Shown here one piece after another: positions 9,520 through 17,986 of a DNA stretch of 64,000 bases (its first letter is position 1; every line of letters starts with the position of its first letter). Made by a program: the position numbers and the translations under genes. Source of the DNA: a bacterium YEK0313. GTDB taxonomy: Bacteria > Pseudomonadota > Alphaproteobacteria > Rhizobiales > Phreatobacteraceae. The stretch lies in NCBI GenBank assembly GCA_000751295.2, contig CCMO02000001.1, positions 3,686,615-3,750,614 of the forward strand. Reading direction: 5' to 3'. Below the pieces are notes generated by a model, which saw only the letters and a list, made by a program, of their open reading frames with translations, did not search any database and was not told where the DNA came from.

Positions 9520-10200
9520 ATGCCTGAGGTGATCTTCAACGGTCCGGCCGGTCGGATCGAGGGCCGCTATCATCCGGCCAAGGTCCGCAACGCGCCGATC
9601 GGGATCGTCCTCCATCCGCACCCGCAATTCGGCGGGACGATGAACAATCAGATCGTCTACAACCTCTATTATCAGTTCGTCAGCCGCGGCTTCTCGGTCC
9701 TGCGCTTCAATTTCCGCGGCGTCGGCCGCAGCCAGGGCAGCTTCGATCACGGCGTCGGCGAGCTTTCGGACGCTGCTTCGGCGCTCGACTATGCGCAGGC
9801 GCTCAATCCCGAGGCGCGCACCTGCTGGATCGCCGGCTTCTCCTTCGGCGCCTGGATCGGCATGCAGCTGCTGATGCGCCGCCCGGAGGTCGAGGGTTTC
9901 ATTTCGGTCGCGCCGCAGCCCAATCTCTACGATTTCTCCTTCCTCGCCCCCTGCCCGTCCTCCGGCCTGATCGTGCACGGCGACAAGGACGGCGTGTCGC
10001 CGCTGGCTTCCGTCCAGGGCCTGATCGAGAAGCTGAAGACGCAGAAGGGCATCATCATCGACCAGCAGGTCGTGCCCGGGGCCAACCACTTCTTCGAGAA
10101 CTCGATCGACGACCTCATGAGCGTCGTCAGCACCTATCTCGACAAGCGCCTCGGCAAGGCCCCCGAAGCCGCGCCAGCCTTGCCGAAGCCGGCGGTCTGA
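9520..10200 (+). CDS. alpha/beta hydrolase (COG2945-like)
   Basis: A 226-residue small alpha/beta hydrolase. It has HPHPQFGGTMNN near residue 33, RFNFRGVGRSQG near residue 63, the nucleophile elbow GFSFGAW near residue 107, an acid in HGDKDG and a histidine in PGANHFF near residue 190. This matches the COG2945-type hydrolases of unknown substrate. The start at 9520 is supported by GAGG about seven bases before it; the open frame runs far upstream antisense to the suf genes and is not coding there. It is divergent from the suf operon and downstream of the Irr box. Whether it shares iron control is not known. Confidence 0.88.
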   Translation: MPEVIFNGPAGRIEGRYHPAKVRNAPIGIVLHPHPQFGGTMNNQIVYNLYYQFVSRGFSVLRFNFRGVGRSQGSFDHGVGELSDAASALDYAQALNPEARTCWIAGFSFGAWIGMQLLMRRPEVEGFISVAPQPNLYDFSFLAPCPSSGLIVHGDKDGVSPLASVQGLIEKLKTQKGIIIDQQVVPGANHFFENSIDDLMSVVSTYLDKRLGKAPEAAPALPKPAV

Positions 10201-10216
10201 GCCAAGCTGGGGACCG

Positions 10217-10777
10217 ATGTCCCCAGCGATCGGTCCGAAACACGCGATCTGCCTGACGGCGGACAATGCGACGATAGCCCCGCTTCTTGCGCTCCAGGCG
10301 GCAGCCGCCGCCTTCGAGCCCGAAGCCAGCATGGCGGCGCAGGCCTATGCGCCGCATATCACCCTTGCGATCTACGAACGGATCGAGCTGCCGGCCATGC
10401 AGGCGGCTTTCGCCGCAATGGCGGCAGCGGCCATGCCCGTCCGGCTGAGCTTTGCGCAGATCCGCCATTTCGGCGACGGATCGCCGGTCGTCTGGGCCGC
10501 GCCCGGGCCCGATGCCGGTCTTGCCGCGCTGCACGAAGCCGTGCACCGCTCGATCGATCCGGCCCGCTGTCATCCGCACTATCGGCCCGGGGCCTGGATT
10601 CCCCACTGCACGCTGGCGACCGGCATTGCCGCCCACCGCATGGCCGAGGCGCTGGCCGCCCTCGAAGCCGCGCACCGCCCCTTCGAGGTGCTGTTCGATA
10701 CCGCCGACTGCCTGACCTTCCCGCCCGTCCAGATCATCGAGCGGCGGTGTCTTGCCACCACCGGCTTAGCGCGATGA
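10217..10777 (+). CDS. 2H phosphoesterase (2'-5' RNA ligase-like)
   Basis: A 186-residue protein with the two HxTx motifs of the 2H phosphoesterase superfamily: HITL near residue 48 and HCTL near residue 130. These histidines act on 2',3'-cyclic or 2'-5' phosphodiester bonds in the LigT/ThpR and related families. It begins 16 bases after the hydrolase stop and is probably in one transcript with it. The substrate is unknown, and many members act on RNA ends or nucleotide cyclic phosphates. The closest group cannot be fixed without alignment. Confidence 0.8.
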   Translation: MSPAIGPKHAICLTADNATIAPLLALQAAAAAFEPEASMAAQAYAPHITLAIYERIELPAMQAAFAAMAAAAMPVRLSFAQIRHFGDGSPVVWAAPGPDAGLAALHEAVHRSIDPARCHPHYRPGAWIPHCTLATGIAAHRMAEALAALEAAHRPFEVLFDTADCLTFPPVQIIERRCLATTGLAR

Positions 10778-10847
10778 GATTTCATCTGGGACAAGCCGCG
10801 AGATCCGCCTTGCTATGGCCCTCGACTCCGTTTAAGCGCCAGGGCTT

Positions 10848-11798
10848 ATGACAGTTACGCCCTCGTCCTTCGTGCTGAACCGCCGGCACTTGCTCGGGAT
10901 CGAAGGCCTTTCCGCTGCAGAGATCACCGGCCTGCTCGATCTGGCCGAAGAGTTCGTCACCCTCAACCGCCAGGTCGAGAAGAAGCGAACCTCTCTGCGC
11001 GGCCGGACCCAGATCAACCTGTTCTTCGAAAACTCGACCCGGACGCAGTCGTCCTTCGAGCTCGCCGGCAAGCGCCTGGGCGCCGACGTGATGAACATGT
11101 CGGTGGCGCAGAGCTCGATCAAGAAGGGCGAGACGCTGATCGACACGGCATTGACGCTCAATGCCATGCACCCCGATATCCTGATCATGCGCCACGCGGC
11201 CTCCGGCGCGGTCGAGCTGCTGTCGAAGAAGGTCGACTGCTCGGTGGTCAATGCCGGCGACGGCACCCACGAGCACCCGACCCAGGCCCTGCTCGACGCA
11301 CTCACCATCCGCCGCAACAAGGGCCGGCTGGAACGCCTGACGGTGGCGATCTGCGGCGACATCCTGCATTCGCGTGTCGCCCGCTCGAACATCATCCTGC
11401 TCAACCAGATGCAGGCGCGCGTGCGCGCCATCGGCCCCTCGACGCTGCTGCCGGCCTCGCTGGAACGGCTCGGCGTCGAAGTCTATCGCGACATGAAGTC
11501 GGGCCTGAAGGACGCCGACATCGTCATGATGCTGCGCCTCCAGCGCGAGCGCATGAACGGGTCCTTCGTGCCCTCGGTGCAGGAATATTTCCACTTCTAC
11601 GGGCTCGACGAAGCGAAGCTGCGTTATGCCAAGCCCGATGCCCTCGTCATGCATCCGGGCCCCATGAACCGGGGCGTCGAGATCGCCACCTCGGTCGCCG
11701 ACGGCGCCCAGTCGCTGATCCGCGAGCAGGTCGAAATGGGCGTTGCGGTCCGCATGGCCGTGCTCGAAGCGCTCGCGCGCAACCTGCCGAATGCGTGA
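10848..11798 (+). CDS. pyrB: aspartate carbamoyltransferase catalytic subunit
   Basis: A 316-residue ATCase catalytic chain that makes carbamoyl aspartate in pyrimidine synthesis. The carbamoyl-phosphate loop FFENSTRTQSSFE is near residue 59, HPTQALLD near residue 140, and the aspartate-binding MLRLQRERM and HPGPMNRG near residues 225-270. No pyrI regulatory gene is nearby. It is followed almost at once by a pyrC-like gene, the layout in which an inactive dihydroorotase homologue holds the ATCase oligomer. Confidence 0.97.
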   Translation: MTVTPSSFVLNRRHLLGIEGLSAAEITGLLDLAEEFVTLNRQVEKKRTSLRGRTQINLFFENSTRTQSSFELAGKRLGADVMNMSVAQSSIKKGETLIDTALTLNAMHPDILIMRHAASGAVELLSKKVDCSVVNAGDGTHEHPTQALLDALTIRRNKGRLERLTVAICGDILHSRVARSNIILLNQMQARVRAIGPSTLLPASLERLGVEVYRDMKSGLKDADIVMMLRLQRERMNGSFVPSVQEYFHFYGLDEAKLRYAKPDALVMHPGPMNRGVEIATSVADGAQSLIREQVEMGVAVRMAVLEALARNLPNA

Positions 11799-11802
11799 CG
11801 CC

Positions 11803-13101
11803 ATGGCCCAGCCCGACCCCCGCCCCCTGCTGCTCGCCAATGCCCGGCTGATCGACCCGGCCGCCGGCACCGATGTGACGGGCGGCCTGTTCGTCGAGAA
11901 CGGCGTCATCCGCGACCATGGCGCGGCGCTCACGGCCAGCGCCGTGCCGGACGGCACCGAAATTGTCGACTGCCGCGGCGCCGTGGTGGCGCCGGGCCTC
12001 GTCGACATCAGATGTTTCGTCGGCGAGCCGGGCTACGAATACCGCGAGACGCTGGCCTCGGCCTCGCGTGCCGCGGCCGCCGGCGGCGTCACCACCATCG
12101 TCTGCCAGCCCTCGACCGAGCCGGTCATCGACGATCCCGCCATCGTCGACTTCCTGCTGCGCCGGGCGCGCGACACCGGCGTGGTGCGCATCCATCCCAT
12201 GGCGGCGATCACCAAGAAGCTCGCCGGCCGTGAAATGACCGAGTTCGGCCTGCTCAAGGAGGCCGGTGCCGTGGCCTTCACCGATGGCGCCCATTCGGTC
12301 ACCAACGCCCTCGTCATGCGCCGGGCCATGACCTATTCGCGCGATTTCGATGCCCTGATCGTGCATCACACGGAAGATCCCGATCTTATCGGCGAAGGCG
12401 TGATGAACGAAGGCGAATTCGCCTCGCGCCTCGGGCTCTCAGGCATTCCGGTCGAGGCCGAGACGGTCATGCTCGAGCGCGACATGCGCCTCGTCAAGCT
12501 GACCGGCGCGCGCTACCACGCCGCCTCCATCACCTGCCGCGACAGCCTCGCCATCATTGCCCGGGCCAAGAACGAAGGCCTGCCGGTCTCCGCCGCGGTG
12601 ACGATCAATCACCTGACCCTCAACGAAAACGACATCGGCAGCTACCGCACCTTCTGCAAGCTGTCGCCGCCGCTGCGCACCGAGGACGACCGCCTGGCCC
12701 TCGCCGATGCCGTGGCCGACGGCGTGATCGACGTCGTCGTTTCCGATCACGACCCGCAGGACGTCGAGACCAAGCGCCTTCCCTTCGCGGAAGCCGCGCC
12801 CGGCGCGGTCGGCGTCGAGACCATGCTGTCCGCCGCGCTCCGCCTCGTCCATTCCGGGCTGGTGCCGCTGCCGACCCTCTTGAAGGCCCTGTCGACGACG
12901 CCGGCGCGGCTTCTCGGCCTGCCCGGCGGCACGCTCGCCCGCGGCGCGCCCGCCGATCTCGCCGTCATCGACATCGACGAGCCCTGGGTTCTGGACCGGG
13001 ACACGCTGAAGTCGAAATGCAAGAACTCGCCCTTTGACGAAGCGCGCCTCACCGGCCGGGTGATCAAGACGCTGGTGGCCGGCCGCGCCGTGCACGGATA
13101 G
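11803..13101 (+). CDS. dihydroorotase-like protein lacking metal ligands (PyrC'/PyrX type)
   Basis: A 432-residue member of the dihydroorotase family by overall pattern (VVAPGLVDIR, EPGYEYRETLASASRAAAAGGVTT, a C-terminal KSPF-like segment). The catalytic HxH after PGLVD reads RCF, the lysine/histidine ligand positions are not evident, and the late SDHAPH-type motif reads SDHDPQ. It is therefore probably not a dihydroorotase but a structural partner of PyrB, as described for PyrC' in Pseudomonas. A catalytic PyrC should lie elsewhere in the genome. Start at 11803 assumed; ATG at 11791, overlapping the pyrB stop, is also possible. Confidence 0.85.
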   Translation: MAQPDPRPLLLANARLIDPAAGTDVTGGLFVENGVIRDHGAALTASAVPDGTEIVDCRGAVVAPGLVDIRCFVGEPGYEYRETLASASRAAAAGGVTTIVCQPSTEPVIDDPAIVDFLLRRARDTGVVRIHPMAAITKKLAGREMTEFGLLKEAGAVAFTDGAHSVTNALVMRRAMTYSRDFDALIVHHTEDPDLIGEGVMNEGEFASRLGLSGIPVEAETVMLERDMRLVKLTGARYHAASITCRDSLAIIARAKNEGLPVSAAVTINHLTLNENDIGSYRTFCKLSPPLRTEDDRLALADAVADGVIDVVVSDHDPQDVETKRLPFAEAAPGAVGVETMLSAALRLVHSGLVPLPTLLKALSTTPARLLGLPGGTLARGAPADLAVIDIDEPWVLDRDTLKSKCKNSPFDEARLTGRVIKTLVAGRAVHG

Positions 13102-13255
13102 GCTCGGCCGCCTCCCGAGAGCTTCGTCCGGAATCAACGCGTTGCCGGTGGTTCTTCACCTCCGTCATGTGACGATGGCGCTATGCGGCTGGCGCGCAAA
13201 TGATAGGATCGGCCGCGCCAGGCAGACAGGACCGCATCCGCAAGGGCCCCGTTCG

Positions 13256-13918
13256 ATGTTCGATCTCCCGCTATCCGTCCTCGTTCCGGTCCTCGGCCTC
13301 GGTTATCTCCTGGGGTCGATCCCGTTCGGGCTGCTGCTCACCCGCGGCGCCGGGCTCGGCGACATCAGAACCATCGGCTCCGGCAATATCGGCGCGACCA
13401 ACGTGCTGCGCACGGGCAACAAGAAGCTCGCCGCGGCCACCCTGCTGCTCGATGCGTTGAAGGCGACCGCCGCGGTGCTGATTGCACGCCACCTGGCCGG
13501 TGCAGAGGCGGGCCTCGTCGCCGGCATCGGCGCCTTTCTCGGCCATATCTTTCCCGTCTGGCTCGGCTTCAAGGGCGGCAAGGGCGTTGCGACCTTCCTC
13601 GGCCTGCTGCTGGGCCTCTATTGGCCGGCCTTCCTGTTCTTCGCCATCGTCTGGCTCGCCATGGCCTTCGCCTTCCGCTACTCGTCGCTGGCGGCACTGG
13701 TGGCGAGCGTCCTGACGCCGCTCGCGCTCATCGCGCTCGCCAAATGGCCGGCCCTGCAGGCCGTGCTGCCCGCCCCTGCCGGCTCGCCGCTGCAGATGGG
13801 TGTCGCGACCCTCGTCGTCGCCGTCGCGCTCTGGGCGAAACATCACCAGAATATCGGCAAGCTGCTTGCCGGCACCGAAAGCCGGATCGGCGAGAAGAGC
13901 TCGGGGACGGCCACGTGA
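13256..13918 (+). CDS. plsY: acyl-phosphate glycerol-3-phosphate acyltransferase
   Basis: A 220-residue polytopic inner-membrane enzyme that acylates glycerol-3-phosphate with acyl phosphate, the first step of phospholipid synthesis. Three conserved PlsY motifs are seen: GSIPFG near residue 20, GSGNIGATN near residue 41, and GHIFPVWLGFKGGKGVAT near residue 95. Five or so hydrophobic segments fit the family. Start at the ATG at 13256; the open frame upstream is not conserved. It lies 154 bases after the pyrC-like gene and 31 bases before dprA. Confidence 0.96.
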   Translation: MFDLPLSVLVPVLGLGYLLGSIPFGLLLTRGAGLGDIRTIGSGNIGATNVLRTGNKKLAAATLLLDALKATAAVLIARHLAGAEAGLVAGIGAFLGHIFPVWLGFKGGKGVATFLGLLLGLYWPAFLFFAIVWLAMAFAFRYSSLAALVASVLTPLALIALAKWPALQAVLPAPAGSPLQMGVATLVVAVALWAKHHQNIGKLLAGTESRIGEKSSGTAT

Positions 13919-13949
13919 GCGCCCGGCGCGCGACCACCTGCGGGCCGCC

Positions 13950-15059
13950 ATGACCAGCCGGCCGGGTCGACGCCTGACCGATGCGGAACGCCTCGCCTGG
14001 CTGCGCCTGGCCCGTTCGGCCCATGTCGGCCCCCGCACCTTCCGGGAACTGCTCCGGCTCTATGGCAGCGCCGAGGCGGCGCTCGACGCCCTGCCCGGCC
14101 TGTCCCGGCGCGGCGGCGACCGCGACTTCCGCGTCTTCGGCCACGACCAGGCCCAGCGCGAGATGGCGGCTGCGGCCCGCAGTGGCATCCAGCTGACGGC
14201 GCTCCACGAACCTGACTATCCGCCGCTGCTGCGCGAGACCGCCGTGCCGCCGCCGCTGATCGGCATCCGCGGCCGTGTCGACGCGCTGCACCGGCCGGCC
14301 GTGGCGCTGGTCGGCGCCCGCAATGCCTCGATCCCCGGCCTCAAGATGGCGGGCCTGCTCGCGCGCGGTCTCGCCGAGAGCGGTTTCGTCACCGTTTCGG
14401 GCCTCGCGCGCGGCATCGACACCGCCGTCCATCGGGCCTCGCTGGCCGGCGGCACCGTCGCGGTTCTCGCCGGCGGCCATGATCGGATCTACCCGCCCGA
14501 AAACAAACCATTACTCGAACAGATCGTTGCAACCGGCTGTGCGATCAGCGAAATGCCTGTTGACCACGAACCGCGCGCCAAGGACTTCCCGCGCCGCAAC
14601 CGGCTGATTGCCGGCCTGTCGCTCGGCCTCGTCGTGGTCGAGGCGGCGGAACGCTCCGGCTCGCTCATTTCTGCCAGGCTCGCTCTGGAGGAGAACCGCG
14701 AGGTCTTCGCCGTGCCCGGTTCGCCGCTCGATCCCCGCGCGGCAGGCACCAACCGGCTGCTGAAACAGGGCGCGGTGCTCGTCACCGGCGTCGAGGACGT
14801 CACCGGCGTGCTCGCGCCGCTGGTCGCCATGGGGCCGCAGCGCCTCGGCGCCGAGGAGCAGGATCGACCCGCCCCGGTGGAGCCCGCCGACGACCAGCGC
14901 GCCCGCGTGCTCGACCTGCTCGGTCCGGTGCCGGTCGCCGTCGACGACATCGTCAGGCAGGCGGGCCTCTCCGTGGCGACGGTCCGGATCGTCCTCCTCG
15001 AGCTGGAGCTCGCCGGCCGGGTCTGGCGCGATCCCGCCGGAGGCGCAGGTCTCCTCTGA
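13950..15059 (+). CDS. dprA: DNA-processing protein DprA
   Basis: A 369-residue DprA/Smf protein, which binds incoming single-stranded DNA and loads RecA in natural transformation. An N-terminal helical region comes first. The central Rossmann-like DprA domain follows with VALVGARNAS, VSGLARGIDTAVHRASL, GHDRIYPPENKPL, RRNRLIAGLS, VVEAAERSGSLISARLALEENREVFAVPGS and GTNRLLKQGA. The last 60 residues form a winged-helix domain. The gene is widely conserved in non-competent bacteria too, so it does not prove competence. Confidence 0.95.
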   Translation: MTSRPGRRLTDAERLAWLRLARSAHVGPRTFRELLRLYGSAEAALDALPGLSRRGGDRDFRVFGHDQAQREMAAAARSGIQLTALHEPDYPPLLRETAVPPPLIGIRGRVDALHRPAVALVGARNASIPGLKMAGLLARGLAESGFVTVSGLARGIDTAVHRASLAGGTVAVLAGGHDRIYPPENKPLLEQIVATGCAISEMPVDHEPRAKDFPRRNRLIAGLSLGLVVVEAAERSGSLISARLALEENREVFAVPGSPLDPRAAGTNRLLKQGAVLVTGVEDVTGVLAPLVAMGPQRLGAEEQDRPAPVEPADDQRARVLDLLGPVPVAVDDIVRQAGLSVATVRIVLLELELAGRVWRDPAGGAGLL

Positions 15060-15115
15060 TGCCCGGCGGGCGCAGCGTCGAAGCCACACAGAGGCCTATC
15101 GGGCATTTCTCCCAT

Positions 15116-15144
15116 TTGACTTGATGCGGCCTTGTGCCCATGTT
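15116..15144 (+). promoter_or_regulatory. candidate topA promoter
   Basis: TTGACT (15116-15121) and CATGTT (15139-15144) with a 17-base spacer, about 70 bases upstream of the proposed topA start. The -35 box is strong and the -10 box weak. Predicted from sequence only. Confidence 0.35.
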
Positions 15145-15215
15145 CCGCCCGACTTGCGGCCCCCGTCGGCGGGCCGCCGGATGCGAATGGATTCTCAAGG
15201 GACGCAATCTTGGGC

Positions 15216-17900
15216 GTGAACGTGGTCATCGTCGAATCGCCGGCCAAGGCGAAGACGATCAACAAATATCTGGGCTCGGACTACGAGGTCGTCGCCTCGT
15301 TCGGCCACGTGCGCGACCTGCCGGCCAAGGACGGGTCGGTGGATCCGAACGCCGATTTCGCCATGGTCTGGGAAGCCGACGGCCGCGGCGCCAAGCGCAT
15401 CGGCGAGATCGCCAAGATGGTCAAGGGCGCGAGCAAGCTGATCCTGGCCACCGACCCCGATCGCGAGGGCGAGGCGATCTCCTGGCATCTCCTGGAAGCG
15501 TTGCGCGACAAGCGCGTGCTGAAGGACGTGCCGGTGGAGCGCGTCACCTTCAACGCCATCACCAAGCAGGCGGTTCTCGATGCGATGGCCAATCCGCGCG
15601 CCATCGACGTCGACCTCGTCGAGGCCTATCTGGCGCGCCGCGCGCTCGACTATCTCGTCGGCTTCAACCTCTCGCCGGTGCTCTGGCGCAAGCTGCCGGG
15701 CGCCCGCTCGGCCGGCCGCGTGCAGTCGGTAGCGCTTCGCCTCGTCTGCGAGCGCGAGGCCGAGATCGAGCGCTTCGTCAAGCGCGAATACTGGTCGCTG
15801 GTCGCAACCCTTGCGACGCCACGCGCCGAGAGCTTCGAGGCCCGCCTCGTCGGCGCCGACGGCCAGAAGATCCAGCGGCTCGACGTCGGCACCGAGGCCG
15901 AGGCGCGCGCCTTCGAAAAGGCCCTGAACGAGGCGCATTTCGCCGTCGCCGCGGTGGAGGCCAAACCGGCGCGGCGCCACCCCTTCCCGCCCTTCACCAC
16001 GTCGACGCTGCAGCAGGAGGCGAGCCGCAAATACGGCTTCGCGCCGAACCGCACGATGCAGATCGCCCAGCGGCTCTACGAGGGCGCCGACATCGGCGGC
16101 GAGACGGTCGGCCTCATCACCTATATGCGAACCGACGGCGTCGATGTCGCCCCCGAGGCGGTCGCCGAGATCCGCAGCCTGATCGGCAAGGATTTCGGTG
16201 CCCGCTACGTACCCGGCGCGCCGCGCAAATACACCTCCAAGGTCAAGAACGCGCAGGAAGCCCACGAGGCGATCCGGCCGACCGACGTCCGCCGTCATCC
16301 GCGCGACGTCGCCCGTTTCCTCGAGCCCGAACAGGCCCGGCTCTACGAGCTGATCTGGAAGCGCACCGTCGCCTCGCAGATGGAAAGCGCCGAGCTCGAG
16401 CGCACGACGGTCGACATCATCGCGACCGTCGGCGGCCTCGGCTCCTCGCTCGGCCGCAAGCTCGACCTGCGCGCCACCGGCCAGGTGGTGAAGTTCGACG
16501 GCTTCCTCACCCTCTATACCGAGGATCGCGACGACGACGGCGACGACGAGGACGGCAAGCGGCTGCCGGCGATGACGGTCGGCGAAAAGCTGTCGAAACA
16601 GGCGATCGCCGCCACCCAGCACTTCACCGAGCCGCCGCCGCGCTATTCCGAGGCGAGCCTCGTCAAGCGCATGGAAGAGCTCGGCATCGGCCGCCCCTCG
16701 ACCTACGCAGCGACGCTGCAGACGCTGCAGGACCGCGACTATGTGCGCGTCGAAAAGAAGCGCCTGGTGCCGGAGGACAAGGGCCGGCTGGTCATCGCCT
16801 TCCTCGAAAACTTCTTCAACCGCTATGTCGAATACGGCTTCACGGCGGCGCTCGAGGAACAGCTCGACCTCGTGTCCAATCACGAGCTCGACTGGAAGGC
16901 ACTGCTGCGCGACTTCTGGCGCGATTTCACGGCGGCGATCGACAGCACCAAGGAGCTGCGGGTCGCCGATGTGCTGTCGGCGCTCAACGAGAGCCTCGGT
17001 CCGCATATCTTCCCCGACCGGGGCGATGGTACGAACCCGCGGCTCTGCCCGACCTGCGGCAGCGGCACGCTGTCCCTGAAGCTTGGCAAGTTCGGCGCCT
17101 TCATCGGCTGCTCGAACTATCCGGAATGCCGCTATACGCGTCAGCTCGCCGCCCCGACCGCCGATGCGGTCGGCGATGCTCCGGCCGGCGCCTCGCCCGA
17201 CGGCACGCGGCGGCTCGGCGAGGATCCGGATACCGGCCTTGAAGTCACCGTGCGCGACGGCCGCTTCGGGCCCTATATCCAGCTCGGCGAAGGCGAGAAG
17301 CCCAAGCGTTCGTCGCTGCCGAAGGGCCTCAGCCCGGCCGAGATCGACCTCGAACGGGCGCTCGCCCTGCTCGCCCTGCCGAAGGAGGTCGCGGTCCACC
17401 CCGAGAGCGGCAAGCCGATCCTGGTCGGCATCGGCCGCTACGGCCCCTACGTCCAGCACGAGCGGACCTATGCCAATCTCGAAAAGGACGACGATGTCCT
17501 GGCGATCGGCTCAAACCGCGCCATCGATCTCATCGTCGCCAAGGAGAGCGGCGCCAAGGGACGGTTCGGCCGTGCCGCCGCCGCGCCCCGCCGCGAGCTC
17601 GGCGAGCACCCGACCCTCGGCGGCCCGGTCACCGTCATGGCCGGCCGCTACGGCCCCTATGTCAAGCATGGCTCGGTCAACGCCACCCTGCCCAAGGGCA
17701 AGGCTCCGGACAGCCTGACCATGGACGAGGCGGTGCAGTTGATCGCGGCACGTGCCGAAGCCGCCGGCTCCCGTCCCAAGGGCGGGCGCCGGGCCAAGGC
17801 GAATGGCGAGGCTAAGCCGGCGGCCAGGGCCAAATCCGCCGCCAAGCCGAAGGCCGCCGCGAAAAAGGCCGTCAAGCCGGCCGAAAAGGCCAAGACGTGA
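15216..17900 (+). CDS. topA: DNA topoisomerase I
   Basis: An 894-residue type IA topoisomerase that relaxes negative supercoils. The TOPRIM domain starts at once with VVIVESPAKAKTI and carries ATDPDREGEAISWHL near residue 88. The catalytic tyrosine is in LITYMRTDG near residue 303. A single four-cysteine zinc ribbon (CPTCG ... CSNYPEC) lies near residue 615, and then three repeated domains with GRYGPYV/GRFGPYI motifs. The last 60 residues are a Lys/Ala-rich tail, common in alphaproteobacterial TopA and likely to bind DNA. GTG at 15216 was chosen; TTG two codons earlier is possible and has AAGGGA at better spacing. Confidence 0.96.
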   Translation: MNVVIVESPAKAKTINKYLGSDYEVVASFGHVRDLPAKDGSVDPNADFAMVWEADGRGAKRIGEIAKMVKGASKLILATDPDREGEAISWHLLEALRDKRVLKDVPVERVTFNAITKQAVLDAMANPRAIDVDLVEAYLARRALDYLVGFNLSPVLWRKLPGARSAGRVQSVALRLVCEREAEIERFVKREYWSLVATLATPRAESFEARLVGADGQKIQRLDVGTEAEARAFEKALNEAHFAVAAVEAKPARRHPFPPFTTSTLQQEASRKYGFAPNRTMQIAQRLYEGADIGGETVGLITYMRTDGVDVAPEAVAEIRSLIGKDFGARYVPGAPRKYTSKVKNAQEAHEAIRPTDVRRHPRDVARFLEPEQARLYELIWKRTVASQMESAELERTTVDIIATVGGLGSSLGRKLDLRATGQVVKFDGFLTLYTEDRDDDGDDEDGKRLPAMTVGEKLSKQAIAATQHFTEPPPRYSEASLVKRMEELGIGRPSTYAATLQTLQDRDYVRVEKKRLVPEDKGRLVIAFLENFFNRYVEYGFTAALEEQLDLVSNHELDWKALLRDFWRDFTAAIDSTKELRVADVLSALNESLGPHIFPDRGDGTNPRLCPTCGSGTLSLKLGKFGAFIGCSNYPECRYTRQLAAPTADAVGDAPAGASPDGTRRLGEDPDTGLEVTVRDGRFGPYIQLGEGEKPKRSSLPKGLSPAEIDLERALALLALPKEVAVHPESGKPILVGIGRYGPYVQHERTYANLEKDDDVLAIGSNRAIDLIVAKESGAKGRFGRAAAAPRRELGEHPTLGGPVTVMAGRYGPYVKHGSVNATLPKGKAPDSLTMDEAVQLIAARAEAAGSRPKGGRRAKANGEAKPAARAKSAAKPKAAAKKAVKPAEKAKT

Positions 17901-17986
17901 AGCGGGCGAGGCGCGTTTCGTCCCGCTCCGTGATCGGTTAGCCTGGAAGCCGCGCCGCTCCCCGGCGCGTGCAGGATCCGTGATCA

